Assembly (NCBI RefSeq): GCF_032931615.1
Contig: NZ_CP136759.1
Location: forward strand, 2,890,086-2,954,085
Direction: 5' to 3'
Length of the DNA stretch: 64,000 nucleotides
Origin: Palleronia sp. LCG004
GTDB lineage: Bacteria > Pseudomonadota > Alphaproteobacteria > Rhodobacterales > Rhodobacteraceae
Shown here: positions 51,687 to 60,564 of the stretch, one piece after another
Position numbering within the stretch: the stretch's first letter is position 1
Layout: each line of letters starts with the position of its first letter
The notes under the pieces: model-generated
What the model was told of the DNA's origin: nothing
The model's input: only the letters and a program-made list of their open reading frames with translations
Database searches by the model: none
Position numbers and translations under genes: made by a program

Positions 51687-51762
51687 AGGAAAGCCATTCT
51701 GAGCTGAAGGAACCGGTCGGGGGTTCCGTCCTTCTGGACAGGGGTGTTATCCCCTCCAAGAG

Positions 51763-51777
51763 CTAATGAAGTGCTAA
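51763..51777. promoter_or_regulatory. CtrA-like site upstream of fliC
   Basis: On the minus strand TTAG-CACTTCA-TTAG, with the 7-bp spacer of the CtrA box. It is about 147 bp upstream of the fliC ATG. Each half differs from TTAA by one base. Weak evidence, strengthened slightly by the similar site at 33775. Confidence 0.3.
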
Positions 51778-51808
51778 GGCCATGAGGGCACTTCGCAGGC
51801 ATTTTAGC

Positions 51809-52447
51809 TTAAGTTTCAAAGTTCAGGCGGATGATCGGACCCTGCGCGGCGCGGGCGTCCTCGGCGTCGTGGGTGACCATGATGACGGGCAGCGCACGCG
51901 CCCGGGCCGTCGCGAAGACCATCGCCCGCGTGGCGTCTCGCCGCGCCGCGTCGAGACGGGAGAACGCTTCGTCGAGAAGCAGCGCGCGCGGCCGTGCGAG
52001 AAGCGTCCGCATCAGCGCCACGCGCGCGCGCTGACCGCCCGACAGCGTGGCGGGATCGCGGGGACCGAACCCCGCCAGCCCCACCTCGTCGAGCGCGCGC
52101 TCGATCGTGTCGCGCCGCTCGGTCCGGCCGCCGCCTCTCAGGCCGAACCCCAGATTTCCGGCGACGCTCAGATGCGGGAACAGCAGGTCGTCCTGGAAAA
52201 GGATGCCGATCTGCCGCCGCTCGGTCGGGAGGGTGCCGATATCCTGCCCGTCGAGCAGGACACGGCCCCGCGCCTCGAAGGCGGGGGCGAGGGTGCCGAT
52301 GAGAAACGCGAGCAGTGACGATTTGCCCACGCCCGAAGGCCCCATGATCGACAGGACCTCGCCCGGGGCGACATGCCGGCCGATCGCGATAAGCGGTGTG
52401 CCCCCGAGCAGGATCTCGACCCGGTCGAGCGTCAGTCCCTTAGCCAT
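51809..52447 (-). CDS. ynjD: ABC transporter ATP-binding protein, YnjD-like
   Basis: 212 residues from ATG 52447. Complete ABC ATPase: Walker A GPSGVGKSS near residue 36, Q-loop GILFQDDLLFPHLS, signature LSGGQRARVALMRTLLARPR, Walker B ALLLDEAFSRLD, and the His-loop MVTHDAEDA. Size and partners match E. coli YnjD. It energises the YnjC permease. Overlaps ynjC by 8 bp. The substrate of this system is not known. Confidence 0.9.
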   Translation of the reverse strand: MAKGLTLDRVEILLGGTPLIAIGRHVAPGEVLSIMGPSGVGKSSLLAFLIGTLAPAFEARGRVLLDGQDIGTLPTERRQIGILFQDDLLFPHLSVAGNLGFGLRGGGRTERRDTIERALDEVGLAGFGPRDPATLSGGQRARVALMRTLLARPRALLLDEAFSRLDAARRDATRAMVFATARARALPVIMVTHDAEDARAAQGPIIRLNFET

Positions 52448-54116
52448 GGAGCCCCCTGCGATGTCGCCAGAGCACGAGCGGCACGATCGTCGCAAGGGCA
52501 AAGGGCAGGAGCGCCGCGAGCGTCTGGGCGATACCGAAGACACCGATCGCGCGCCTGTCGCCGCTCGACGAGAGTGCTACGGCCTCTGTCGTGAGTGTGG
52601 CGACCCGTCCGCCGCCGATGAGCAATGTCGGCAGGTATTGCCCGACGCTGACCGCCATGCCGATGGCCCCCGCGACGAGGACCGGACGCAGCAGCATGGG
52701 CAAACGGACGCCCAGAAGCACGCGCAAGGGCGATGCGCCCAGCGTCGCCGCCGCAACGGCCTGCCGCCGGTCCCATGCCCGCCACGGATCCCCGAGCGAA
52801 AGGAAGACGTAAGGCAGCACGAAGACGAGGTGCGCCGCGATGACGGGCCCCGCGCCGCGATCCGCGCCGACCCGCAGCAGCAGCGTCTGGAGGCCCGGCA
52901 GGAAGGCCGTCTGCGGCACGATGAGCGGCAGGTAGAGAAGCCAGAGCCCCGTACGTCCGATGGGACGGTCGCGCCGGAATTCCGCCTCGAGGCATCCGAT
53001 GGTGAGGACAAGGGCGAGCGCCGTCGCCAAGATGGCGATCATGGCAGTGTCCGACAGCGCCTGCCCGAGGCCGCCCGAATGGCGTGACCAGCTGCGCAGG
53101 GTGAGCGCGTCGGGCAGGGCCTCCGGGAAGCGCCAGATCCCGGCGAAGGACCAGAGCGCGAGGATGGCGAGGCCCGCCAGCACGAGGATCGCCGAAAGGC
53201 TCGCCAGCCCGAGTGCCGGGGGCCTCAGCGATTCGAGCCAGGCGGCGCGGCTGCCGCCCGCCGCCCAGACGAGGCCGCGCCGCGCCACGACGATCTCTCC
53301 CAGCCGCCAGAGTGCGAGCGCGCCGATGACGAGGGCGAGTTGCCAGAGCGCACCCGCGCTCGCGACGAGGCGCATCGCGAGATCCGGGTCCGACATCCAG
53401 CGTACGATCTGCACCGACAGCGTCGCGGGGGTCGATGGGCCGAGGATCAGGGCCACGTCGACGACCGACATCGAATAGGCGAGCACGACGTATACCGGCA
53501 GGCGGATCTGGGCGTAGATCGCCGGAAAGACGGTCTTGAGCCAAGCGCTCATCCGGCCGTAGCCCATGCTGCGCGCGACGAAGAGCGAGGATCGCGCGCG
53601 GACCTGGCCCAGGGCGGCCAGCGTCATCAGAAGGAGGAACGGCACCTCCTTCGCGACGAGGCCGGCCACCATCGCCGCCCCCCAGGGATCGCCCACGATG
53701 AGAACATCCGGCGGCCGCTCCATCCCGGTAAGCCATGGCGAGACGAGGCGCATCGCCCATCCAGACGGCGCAATGAGGAACGCGATGCCGAAAGCCGCCG
53801 CCGCATGCGGCACCGACAGAAGCGGCGACAGCGCCCGTTCGAGCCATGCGAAGGGCCGCGTGCCCCACCAGCCCGCGGTGATGAGCGTCACGATAACCAG
53901 CGACAGACCCGTCGCCGCGAAGCCCGTCGTGACCGACAGGAGGCTTGCGGGCCAGATTCCGGCCCAGCCAAAAAGCCGCTCCCACGCTTCGAGCGACGGC
54001 CCTTCGAAGCCCGCGGCCGGCAGATGACCGAAGGCGGGCAGGACCGCGCCCCAGAGCCCGGCGGCGACCGGGCCGAGCATGGCCAGAAGCGTCAGCGCCG
54101 GCAGCGTCCGGAGCAC
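52440..54116 (-). CDS. ynjC: ABC transporter permease, YnjC-like (fused two-domain)
   Basis: 558 residues with about twelve transmembrane helices and two permease domains, each carrying an EAA-type loop (ARSSLFVARSMGYGRMSAWL in the first, RRQAVAAATLGASPLRVLLG in the second). This tandem organisation is the ThiP/YnjC/FbpB type. Start is GTG 54116 (MLRTLPALTL), 6 bp after the ynjB stop, with AAGG upstream. Inner membrane. The gene order places it with a YnjB-like binding protein and YnjD-like ATPase, favouring YnjC over ThiP. Confidence 0.88.
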   Translation of the reverse strand: MLRTLPALTLLAMLGPVAAGLWGAVLPAFGHLPAAGFEGPSLEAWERLFGWAGIWPASLLSVTTGFAATGLSLVIVTLITAGWWGTRPFAWLERALSPLLSVPHAAAAFGIAFLIAPSGWAMRLVSPWLTGMERPPDVLIVGDPWGAAMVAGLVAKEVPFLLLMTLAALGQVRARSSLFVARSMGYGRMSAWLKTVFPAIYAQIRLPVYVVLAYSMSVVDVALILGPSTPATLSVQIVRWMSDPDLAMRLVASAGALWQLALVIGALALWRLGEIVVARRGLVWAAGGSRAAWLESLRPPALGLASLSAILVLAGLAILALWSFAGIWRFPEALPDALTLRSWSRHSGGLGQALSDTAMIAILATALALVLTIGCLEAEFRRDRPIGRTGLWLLYLPLIVPQTAFLPGLQTLLLRVGADRGAGPVIAAHLVFVLPYVFLSLGDPWRAWDRRQAVAAATLGASPLRVLLGVRLPMLLRPVLVAGAIGMAVSVGQYLPTLLIGGGRVATLTTEAVALSSSGDRRAIGVFGIAQTLAALLPFALATIVPLVLWRHRRGLHG

Positions 54117-54122
54117 GGGGCC

Positions 54123-55310
54123 TTACTGCGCGCCGTAGCGCTCGATCCATTCCGCCTCGATCGCACTCGCCCAGCTCGCATGCGGCTCGGGCAGCGCCTC
54201 GCCCAGTTCGGCGGGCGAAAGCGTCGCGATGCCCTGGTCGAGATCCTCGAAAGCCTGCCGCATTTCGGGGTCGAGCGCGCCCATGTCGAGCACGGTGCCG
54301 TAGCCAAGTACCTCCGGATCCTGACCGCGAAGTTGAGCTTCGGGCGACAGGATCTCGTTGGCGACGACCATCGCCCCGGCCTTGGCGCTCGAGTTGTAGG
54401 GGATGGCGAGGAAGCTCACATTTCCGATCGTGCCACCCTCGGGGACGAAGGTGCGCACGCTCTCGGGCAGCTGCAGGTTGGCAATCGCCGTCGATGCCTC
54501 GCTTGGCGAAAGGCTGGGCGCGATGTCGATCTCCTCGTCGGTCAGCAGCTGGAACTGCGCGGGACCGCTCGTCGGGTAGGCCTCGCCGCCGCGCCAGAGA
54601 TTGGGCCGAAGCGCGTCGAGATACTCCCAGAGCGGGGCGGTGACGGTATCGAAATCGGCCTCCTCCATGGGGTCCGACAGGACCGTGGGATCCTCGGCCT
54701 GGCTCACGAGGACCTGTTTCAGGAACGTGGTCCCGAGGAAATCGGGCGGCTGCGGATAGGTGAAGCGGCCGGGATTCTCTGCCGTCCAGTCGAGGAGCGC
54801 CTGCATGTCTGCTGGGGCGTCGGTATCGGCGCTGTCGTACATGAAGACGAATTGCGCCTTGGCCCAGGGGCTTTCCATGCCGTCGACGGGCATCCCGAAA
54901 TCCGTGGTGATGGCCGGGTCGTCCGAGACGAACGCATAATTCGGAAGCTCGGTCGAGAAGGGGCCGAACAGCAGTCCCGCTTCCTTCATGGCGATGAAGT
55001 TCTCGCCGTTGATCCAGATGAGGTCGATCGCGCCGCCGTCGTCCTGCCCGGCCTCGCGTTCGCTCAGCACCCGGGTGACGGCATCGGCCGTATCGGCGAG
55101 CTTCACGTGTTCCAGCGTGACGCCGTACTCGGCCACGCGGTCGCCGATCCAGGCGATGTAATCGTTCGTCGCCGTCGATCCGCCCCAGGCATTCCAGTAC
55201 ACCGTCTGGCCGTCGGCCTCGGCGAGGACCGCTTCCCAGTCGGAGGGCTGCGGCTGCGCGAGGAGGGCGGCGGGCCAGGCGAGCGTCAGGGCGATCAGCG
55301 GAAATTTCAT
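54123..55310 (-). CDS. ynjB: ABC transporter substrate-binding protein, YnjB-like
   Basis: 395 residues from ATG 55310. Signal peptide to about residue 18 (ALTLAWPAALLA). The mature protein starts with QTVYWNAWGGSTATNDYIAW and continues IDLIWINGENFIAMKEAGLL and WAKAQFVFMYDSADTDAPAD, which is how E. coli YnjB-type type-2 binding proteins read. Length agrees (YnjB about 388). ATGA overlap with ynjF. Ligand unknown; thiamin-type binding cannot be excluded. Confidence 0.87.
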   Translation of the reverse strand: MKFPLIALTLAWPAALLAQPQPSDWEAVLAEADGQTVYWNAWGGSTATNDYIAWIGDRVAEYGVTLEHVKLADTADAVTRVLSEREAGQDDGGAIDLIWINGENFIAMKEAGLLFGPFSTELPNYAFVSDDPAITTDFGMPVDGMESPWAKAQFVFMYDSADTDAPADMQALLDWTAENPGRFTYPQPPDFLGTTFLKQVLVSQAEDPTVLSDPMEEADFDTVTAPLWEYLDALRPNLWRGGEAYPTSGPAQFQLLTDEEIDIAPSLSPSEASTAIANLQLPESVRTFVPEGGTIGNVSFLAIPYNSSAKAGAMVVANEILSPEAQLRGQDPEVLGYGTVLDMGALDPEMRQAFEDLDQGIATLSPAELGEALPEPHASWASAIEAEWIERYGAQ

Positions 55311-55936
55311 GCGTTGGGGCCTTTTCGGGGTTGGGCGAAGATCTGGCGGGCGGCCGCGACGCGCAGGATTGCCGTCGCGAAACAGAGCGTGCCGAAGATC
55401 CACGCAAGGGGCGCGAACCATTCCGGCAACAGGCAGAAGAGGACGAAGAGCACGATTGTCTCGGTCCCTTCGAGCAGGCCATTGGAGAAATAAAGCGATT
55501 TCTGGCCCTGCGCGTCCGTTTCGATGCCGTGTTTTTCGGCTAACAGGGCGAAACCCATGAAGCTGGTTCCGTTGACGTAGAAGCTGCACAGGAGGAACGT
55601 CGCGGCCAGCGCGTTCGCGGCCGGATCGTGGATCGCGAAGGCCAGCGGGATCGCGCCGTAGAAGAGGAAGTCGGAGATGATATCGAGGTAGCCGCCGAAA
55701 TCGGTCTTGGATGTCGCGCGCGCGATCGCCCCGTCGAGGCCGTCGGCCAGCCGCGACACGAGAACGAGGATCAGTGCCGCGCCGAACGCGCCGCCGGCAG
55801 CACAGGAGGCGGCCCCGAGGCCGATGGCGAGCCCGCCGAGCGTGACCGCATCCGCGCCGATGCCGGTGCGGGCCAGCATCCGGCCCATCCGGTCGAGCGG
55901 TGGGTCGATCCACGGTCTGATACGCGCATCAAGCAA
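55307..55936 (-). CDS. ynjF: CDP-alcohol phosphatidyltransferase family protein, YnjF-like
   Basis: 209 residues when started at TTG 55936 (MLDARIRPWIDPPLDRMGRM), which lines up with the E. coli YnjF N-terminus as I recall it; the open frame to 55987 adds residues that are a translated hairpin. The family motif D-G-x2-A-R-x7-G-x3-D-x3-D is complete in DGLDGAIARATSKTDFGGYL followed by DIISD. About six transmembrane helices; ETIVLFVLFCLLPEWFAPLA is YnjF-like. It probably transfers a phosphoalcohol from a CDP donor; the acceptor is unknown. Leads the ynjFBCD unit. Confidence 0.87.
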   Translation of the reverse strand: MLDARIRPWIDPPLDRMGRMLARTGIGADAVTLGGLAIGLGAASCAAGGAFGAALILVLVSRLADGLDGAIARATSKTDFGGYLDIISDFLFYGAIPLAFAIHDPAANALAATFLLCSFYVNGTSFMGFALLAEKHGIETDAQGQKSLYFSNGLLEGTETIVLFVLFCLLPEWFAPLAWIFGTLCFATAILRVAAARQIFAQPRKGPNA

Positions 55937-55960
55937 ATCGCGCCCCCTTCGGGGCGCGAT
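55937..55960 (-). promoter_or_regulatory. Hairpin covering the ynjF ribosome site
   Basis: Perfect 10-bp arms ATCGCGCCCC / GGGGCGCGAT around GAAG (minus strand), ending on the base before the TTG start. The likely Shine-Dalgarno (AAGGGGG) forms part of loop and 3' arm, so folding would hide it. This suggests translational control, or a start further upstream at 55987. Confidence 0.55.
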
Positions 55961-56012
55961 AAAGCCGCAGGATTGGATCGCGTGCAATCGCCCTTTCGCG
56001 ATCGTGAGGCGT

Positions 56013-56351
56013 TCAGGCCCGTTTCTGGAGGCTGGTCTGTATCGGCCGGATCGTTTCCTTGAGACCGGTCGCGCTGTATGTGCGGACGGTCGGACCTTGG
56101 CGGATCTGGCGCAACCGCTCGCGTGCGGCCGAGATGCCGTCGCGGGCCGCGGCGATCAGCCGCTCGTTGCGCTCGGCCGCGTCGTGCAATTGTCGCAGCG
56201 CGCCCTTGTCGGCCCGCGCGAAATCGAGCTTTTCGGCAAGACGCTCCTTCTCGGGCGAGAGCTGCGCCGCGGCGACTAGATCGCCGCCCACCAGCAGGTC
56301 GCGCTCGCGGGCGAGTAATTTGAGCAGTTTCGTCATACGCCAATCAAGCAT
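56013..56351 (-). CDS. FlgN-like flagellar chaperone
   Basis: 112 residues (MLDWRMTKLLKLLARERDLL), helical throughout: LLARERDLLVGGDLVAAAQL, SPEKERLAEKLDFARADKGA, LRQLHDAAERNERLIAAARD GISAARERLRQIR. This is the FlgN plan of a two-helix chaperone for hook-filament junction proteins FlgK/FlgL, which are not in this window. It overlaps the flgJ-like gene by 8 bp. An in-frame ATG at 56336 is an alternative start. Confidence 0.75.
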   Translation of the reverse strand: MLDWRMTKLLKLLARERDLLVGGDLVAAAQLSPEKERLAEKLDFARADKGALRQLHDAAERNERLIAAARDGISAARERLRQIRQGPTVRTYSATGLKETIRPIQTSLQKRA

Positions 56352-56631
56352 TGCGGGTCTCTCGCTTCAGAAGACTTTGAAAAAGGGTTTCGGCCAGTCC
56401 GATACCGCCCGATTCGACGACCTGTCGGGCATGCTCGTCGCGCATGAAGGACATGAACTGATCCTCGCCCACGCCGCCTCCGAACTCGCTCTCGAGAGCG
56501 CCGAGGCCGGCCTCCTTCAGCATTTCCGACAGGAACGACGCCTCGAGGCGCTCGGCCACGTCGCGAAGTTCCTCGATGCGCGCGGCGCTCGGGGCGGGCC
56601 TGATGCTGGCTGACGAGATCGTGTCGATCAT
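56344..56631 (-). CDS. flgJ: Rod-binding protein (FlgJ N-terminal domain only)
   Basis: 95 residues from ATG 56631. The rod-binding domain is clear: DVAERLEASFLSEMLKEAGL and SFMRDEHARQVVESGGIGLA ETLFQSLLKR. It lacks the C-terminal muramidase domain of enterobacterial FlgJ, as usual in alphaproteobacteria, so it acts as a rod cap or scaffold only. Divergent from fliK across 105 bp. Confidence 0.9.
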   Translation of the reverse strand: MIDTISSASIRPAPSAARIEELRDVAERLEASFLSEMLKEAGLGALESEFGGGVGEDQFMSFMRDEHARQVVESGGIGLAETLFQSLLKRETRNA

Positions 56632-56736
56632 GTGGGGGTCCCTTGCGATCCTCGGCGCCCAGAAAACGCGACGGCGGTAAAGAAACGGTAAGTAAATTGC
56701 TGAATTCTGGGCTGCGACTCGTAGAAGGCGACCCGC

Positions 56737-58326
56737 ATGATCCAGATTGCCCAAACGCTTTCGAGCCCGGAGATTCCGGCTCGCTCCGCTTCGTTCGATC
56801 CCGCGCGATCGTCGGATGGTCGATTCGGACGGATGATCGAGGATCTTTCGCGCGAACCCCGGGGCGAGGAACGCGCGGCCGCGGTCGATCCCACTTCGAA
56901 GGAGGTCGTCGCGGGCGAGGAGGAGACTTCCGAAGCGGCCGCGACAGAAAGTTCGGCCGAGGAAGAGGTCACCCTGGACGCGTCCGAGGATGTTGAGGCC
57001 GCCGAGCCCGACCCGTCCGAGGCCGATCCGGCCGAGATTTCCCGTGAGGACCTCGTCGATCTGGTCCTTTCGCAGTTCGAAGCGACCGAGACCGCCGATC
57101 CGACCGAAACGACGGAACCCGTCGACATGGTTCTTGCCGCTGCGAACTCCGACTTGGCTATGCCGGTCGATGAATCCGCCGAGAGCGTCGAGCGCGACAT
57201 CACCAAAGCCGACACCCCCGTGATCGGCATTGCGAAGACCGGCACGCCGAAGGGCGCAGCCGAAGGGGCACCAGCGTCCGGTCAAGGGGCGATCCTCACC
57301 GTCTCCGGGCCGGACGATGCGGATGCGACCGCCGCCCAGACGGCGACGCCTGCGGCCTCGGGGGTCGAACGCGCAGCTGTCGCACCTGTGCCACCGGGAC
57401 CGTTGGTCGCACAGGCCCCCGCCGCACAGGCCGGCCCGCGGACCGACGCGCCGGCGCAGCCAGAGATTCGGGGCGAGGCACCCGAGATCGGGCCTGTGGC
57501 CGACGCCGAGATCCGTATCCGTCGTGCCCCCGCCGCGGCTCAGACGGCCGTTGTCGCCCCGACGATCGCACCCGCGGTCGAGGCGCGGTTGGCTCTCGCC
57601 TCCCTCGCCGGTGAGGCGAAACCGTCGGAGGCGGACCCGCGCCGTGGCCCCGACAGCGCGGTGGAAGAGATACCCATCCTCGGCGCGTCGGGATCTGCGT
57701 CCGCGACCGAGCGGGTCGAGATGGCGCGCCCGTCGGACCGCCCGCAGGCCGCGCCGCAGATCACGCTGTCACAGAACCCCGGCTTCGGATCGTCGATCGA
57801 GGCGGTCGCCGCGTCGGCGGGCGAGGTCGGTTCGGCCGATTCGGGCTTCGCACCCGAGGTCGGATCGTCGCGCGGCACGACCGCATCGCAGCAGATCCTC
57901 CACCCCGCCGCGATGGCGGCCGAACGCCCGGCAGCGGCGCAGGTGGCCCAGATCGCCGAGGCGGTGCGCGGGCGCGATACAGGCTTGATCGAAGTGGCGC
58001 TGTCGCCGGAAGAGCTCGGTCGCGTGAAGATCACGATGCAGCGCACCGATACGGGGTTCCAGATCGTCGTGCTCGCGGATCGGGACGACACGCTGAACCT
58101 GCTGCGGCGCAACGGCGACATGCTCGAATCGGCATTCCGCGAGCTCGACATGGGCGATGTGAACCTGTCCTTCGGGCAGAATTCCCAAGGCCGCCCGGCC
58201 GCTGCGACGGTCGAGGACATGATCATTCGATCGGCCGGTGCCCCCCTCATGCCCGAGATCGCCATGCCGCGACCGGCCCCCTTGCGTTCCTCGACCGGCC
58301 TCGACCGGCTCGACATGAAGATCTAG
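56737..58326 (+). CDS. fliK: Flagellar hook-length control protein FliK
   Basis: 529 residues. A long, low-complexity Ala/Pro/Glu-rich region (residues 40-390) precedes the conserved C-terminal Flg_hook domain (about 405-490: RDTGLIEVALSPEELGRVKI, FQIVVLADRDDTLNLLRRNG, LESAFRELDMGDVNLSF). FliK is a secreted ruler that switches FlhB specificity. Followed after 12 bp by flgD. The repeat-like middle explains the many long shadow frames here. Confidence 0.93.
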   Translation: MIQIAQTLSSPEIPARSASFDPARSSDGRFGRMIEDLSREPRGEERAAAVDPTSKEVVAGEEETSEAAATESSAEEEVTLDASEDVEAAEPDPSEADPAEISREDLVDLVLSQFEATETADPTETTEPVDMVLAAANSDLAMPVDESAESVERDITKADTPVIGIAKTGTPKGAAEGAPASGQGAILTVSGPDDADATAAQTATPAASGVERAAVAPVPPGPLVAQAPAAQAGPRTDAPAQPEIRGEAPEIGPVADAEIRIRRAPAAAQTAVVAPTIAPAVEARLALASLAGEAKPSEADPRRGPDSAVEEIPILGASGSASATERVEMARPSDRPQAAPQITLSQNPGFGSSIEAVAASAGEVGSADSGFAPEVGSSRGTTASQQILHPAAMAAERPAAAQVAQIAEAVRGRDTGLIEVALSPEELGRVKITMQRTDTGFQIVVLADRDDTLNLLRRNGDMLESAFRELDMGDVNLSFGQNSQGRPAAATVEDMIIRSAGAPLMPEIAMPRPAPLRSSTGLDRLDMKI

Positions 58327-58338
58327 GAGATCACCAAG

Positions 58339-59013
58339 ATGGACATCACCTCCGCCCCGCCAGCGATCTCGCGGCAGAACGCGACGCCCGCGGCCCCGGC
58401 GAATTCCGACGGCAAGCCTTCGGTCACGTCGGATTTCGACACGTTCCTCAAGATGATGACGGCGCAGATCCGCAACCAGGATCCGCTCAACCCGATGAAG
58501 TCCGAGGAATTCGCGGTGCAGCTCGCGACGTTCTCGAACGTGGAGCAATCGGTGCGGACGAACGAGCTGCTCGAGAAGATGATCTCGAGCGGGGGCAGCG
58601 ACGATTTCACGGCCGTGTCGAACTGGCTCGGGCGGGATGTCCGCGCGCCGATGGACGTGCGTTACACAGGCCAGCCGATTCGCCTGCAGATCGAACCTCC
58701 GGTGGCCGGGTCGCGTCACGAACTGGTGGTGCACGATGCGCTGGGCCGAGAGGTGGATCGCCGCCAGGTGGACGAGGCCGGCGGTCCGGCGCAATGGTCC
58801 GGCACGCGCACCGACGGCCAGGCTGCGGTCATGGGGACCTACAAGTTCACGGTCGAGAGCTTCGAGGATGGCACCCTCGTCGCGAGCGAGACTCCGGCGG
58901 CCTATGCAAAGGTCGCCGAGGTGCGTTCCTCACCCACCGGTCCGATGCTGGCCTTCGATGGCGGGATGGAGATCGCGGCATCCTCCGTCACGGCCGTGCG
59001 CGACGGCAGCTGA
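58339..59013 (+). CDS. flgD: Flagellar hook cap protein FlgD
   Basis: 224 residues. N-terminal FLKMMTAQIRNQDPLNPMKS and EEFAVQLATFSNVEQSVRTN form the FlgD signature, followed by a hook-cap Ig-like part (LVVHDALGREVDRRQV, AVMGTYKFTVESFEDGTLVA). Needed for FlgE polymerisation; flgE is not in the window. Ribosome site GGAG. Convergent with ubiB, 19 bp apart. Confidence 0.95.
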   Translation: MDITSAPPAISRQNATPAAPANSDGKPSVTSDFDTFLKMMTAQIRNQDPLNPMKSEEFAVQLATFSNVEQSVRTNELLEKMISSGGSDDFTAVSNWLGRDVRAPMDVRYTGQPIRLQIEPPVAGSRHELVVHDALGREVDRRQVDEAGGPAQWSGTRTDGQAAVMGTYKFTVESFEDGTLVASETPAAYAKVAEVRSSPTGPMLAFDGGMEIAASSVTAVRDGS

Positions 59014-59027
59014 GAACGGTCGCGCCC

Positions 59028-59042
59028 GGCGCTCAGAGCGCC
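59028..59042. repeat. Small hairpin at the flgD/ubiB junction
   Basis: GGCGCT-CAG-AGCGCC overlaps the ubiB stop in a convergent gap of 19 bp. No T-run. It may act as a weak bidirectional 3' hairpin. Confidence 0.3.
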
Positions 59043-60562
59043 CCGATGACGAGCGCGAGCACGGCGACCACGAATCCGCCGAACCCCGCGCCGACCGCGA
59101 GCCAGCGCATCCTGCGCGGGGCGGGCGCGATGCGCGACTGCGACTGTGCCATGAGCAGGCTTTCGGCCATGTCGGGCAGCTTGGGCCCGAAGCGCGACAG
59201 GATCACGAATGTCCGGCTCAGGTCGCGCAACATGGCCTTCGGGCCGACATTGTCGCGGATGTAATCCTCGACGACGGGCTGCGCGACGCGCCAGATGTTG
59301 ATCTGCGGATTGAGAGACCGGGCCACGCCCTCGACCACGACCATGGTACGCTGCAGCAGGATCAGCTCGGTCCGCGTCTCCATCCCGAAACGCTCCGTCA
59401 CCTCGAAGAGATAGCTCAGCAGCCGTCCCATCGAGATGCGCGAGGCATCCATGCCGAAGATCGGCTCGCCGACGGAGCGGAGCGCGCGGGCGAAATCGTC
59501 GATGTCGCGATCGGCAGGAACGTAGCCGGCCTCGAAATGGACCTCTGCCACGCGGCGGTAATCCTTGCGGATGAACCCGTAGATGATCTCGGCATAGACG
59601 CGGCGGGTATATTCGTCGAGCCGGCCCATGATTCCGAAATCGAGAGCGATGATCTCGCCGTCAGCCCCGATCTTGAGATTCCCCTGATGCATGTCGGCAT
59701 GGAAGAAGCCGTCGCGCAACGCATGTTTGAGAAAGAGCTGCAGCACCCGTTCGCCCAGCGCATGGCGGTCGTGGCCCGCGGTCTCGATCGCGACGACGTC
59801 GCTGGCCGAGATGCCGTGCGCCCAGCCAAGCGTCATGACCCGTCGCGAGGACGCACCCCATTCGACGCGGGGCACCCGGAAGCCCTCGTCCGTCGCCGTG
59901 TTGGCCGCGAATTCGGCGGCCGACGAGCTTTCCATCCTCAGATCGAGCTCGCCCAATACGACGCCCTCGAAATGCTCGATCACGTCCATGGGCTTCAGCC
60001 GCCGCGCCTGCGGGGCCAGGAGGTCGATCACCTTGGCTGCAAGGTAGAACGCGTCGACATCCTTCTGGAACGCGCGTTCGATACCCGGACGCAGGACCTT
60101 GACCGCGACCTCCTCGCCGGTGGCGCGCAGCGTGGCCTTGTGGACCTGCGCGATCGAGGCTGCGGCGACGGGTTCGGAGAAATGCGAGAAGAGTTCGTCG
60201 GGATCGATCCCGAGCTCGGAGGCGATCGTCGCGAGCGCCTCGTCGCGAGGGAAGGGTGGCAGCTTGTCCTGCAGGACGCGGAGCTGGCCCGCGACCTCGT
60301 CGCCCACGACGTCCGGCCGGGTCGAAAGCACCTGCCCGAACTTGATGTAGGCGGGCCCGAGCGCCGAGAGCGCGCGCGTCGCGGGGGGCTGCGTCTCGTC
60401 GCCGGGATGGCCGAGCCAGGCAAAAGGCCAGCCGAGAACGCGCGCCGCCATCCTGAGCGAGGCGGGAGCCTGGAACGCGTCGAGCACGACCGTCATCGCG
60501 CCCGTCCGTTCGAGCGTCGCGCCCGTTCGAATCAGGCGCCAGATGTTATGGGGGCCACGCAA
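59033..60562 (-). CDS. ubiB: UbiB-family kinase-like protein of ubiquinone synthesis
   Basis: 509 residues. Atypical kinase fold with the KxGQ signature ([20 protein letters not shown]), [20 protein letters not shown] and [33 protein letters not shown] and [11 protein letters not shown], plus two C-terminal transmembrane helices (from about 475). UbiB supports ubiquinone assembly, by ATPase activity on membrane quinone precursors. TTG 60562 is chosen since the residues after it ([20 protein letters not shown]) match the family N-terminus; it lies 2 bp after the ubiE stop, with GGAAG upstream. Confidence 0.93.
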   Translation of the reverse strand: MRGPHNIWRLIRTGATLERTGAMTVVLDAFQAPASLRMAARVLGWPFAWLGHPGDETQPPATRALSALGPAYIKFGQVLSTRPDVVGDEVAGQLRVLQDKLPPFPRDEALATIASELGIDPDELFSHFSEPVAAASIAQVHKATLRATGEEVAVKVLRPGIERAFQKDVDAFYLAAKVIDLLAPQARRLKPMDVIEHFEGVVLGELDLRMESSSAAEFAANTATDEGFRVPRVEWGASSRRVMTLGWAHGISASDVVAIETAGHDRHALGERVLQLFLKHALRDGFFHADMHQGNLKIGADGEIIALDFGIMGRLDEYTRRVYAEIIYGFIRKDYRRVAEVHFEAGYVPADRDIDDFARALRSVGEPIFGMDASRISMGRLLSYLFEVTERFGMETRTELILLQRTMVVVEGVARSLNPQINIWRVAQPVVEDYIRDNVGPKAMLRDLSRTFVILSRFGPKLPDMAESLLMAQSQSRIAPAPRRMRWLAVGAGFGGFVVAVLALVIGAL

Positions 60563-60564
60563 GT

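Noticed and set aside
53340..55493. 717-codon plus-strand frame across ynjC and ynjB
   Set aside because: Low-complexity Arg/Gly/Asp content; the minus frames have complete transporter domains.
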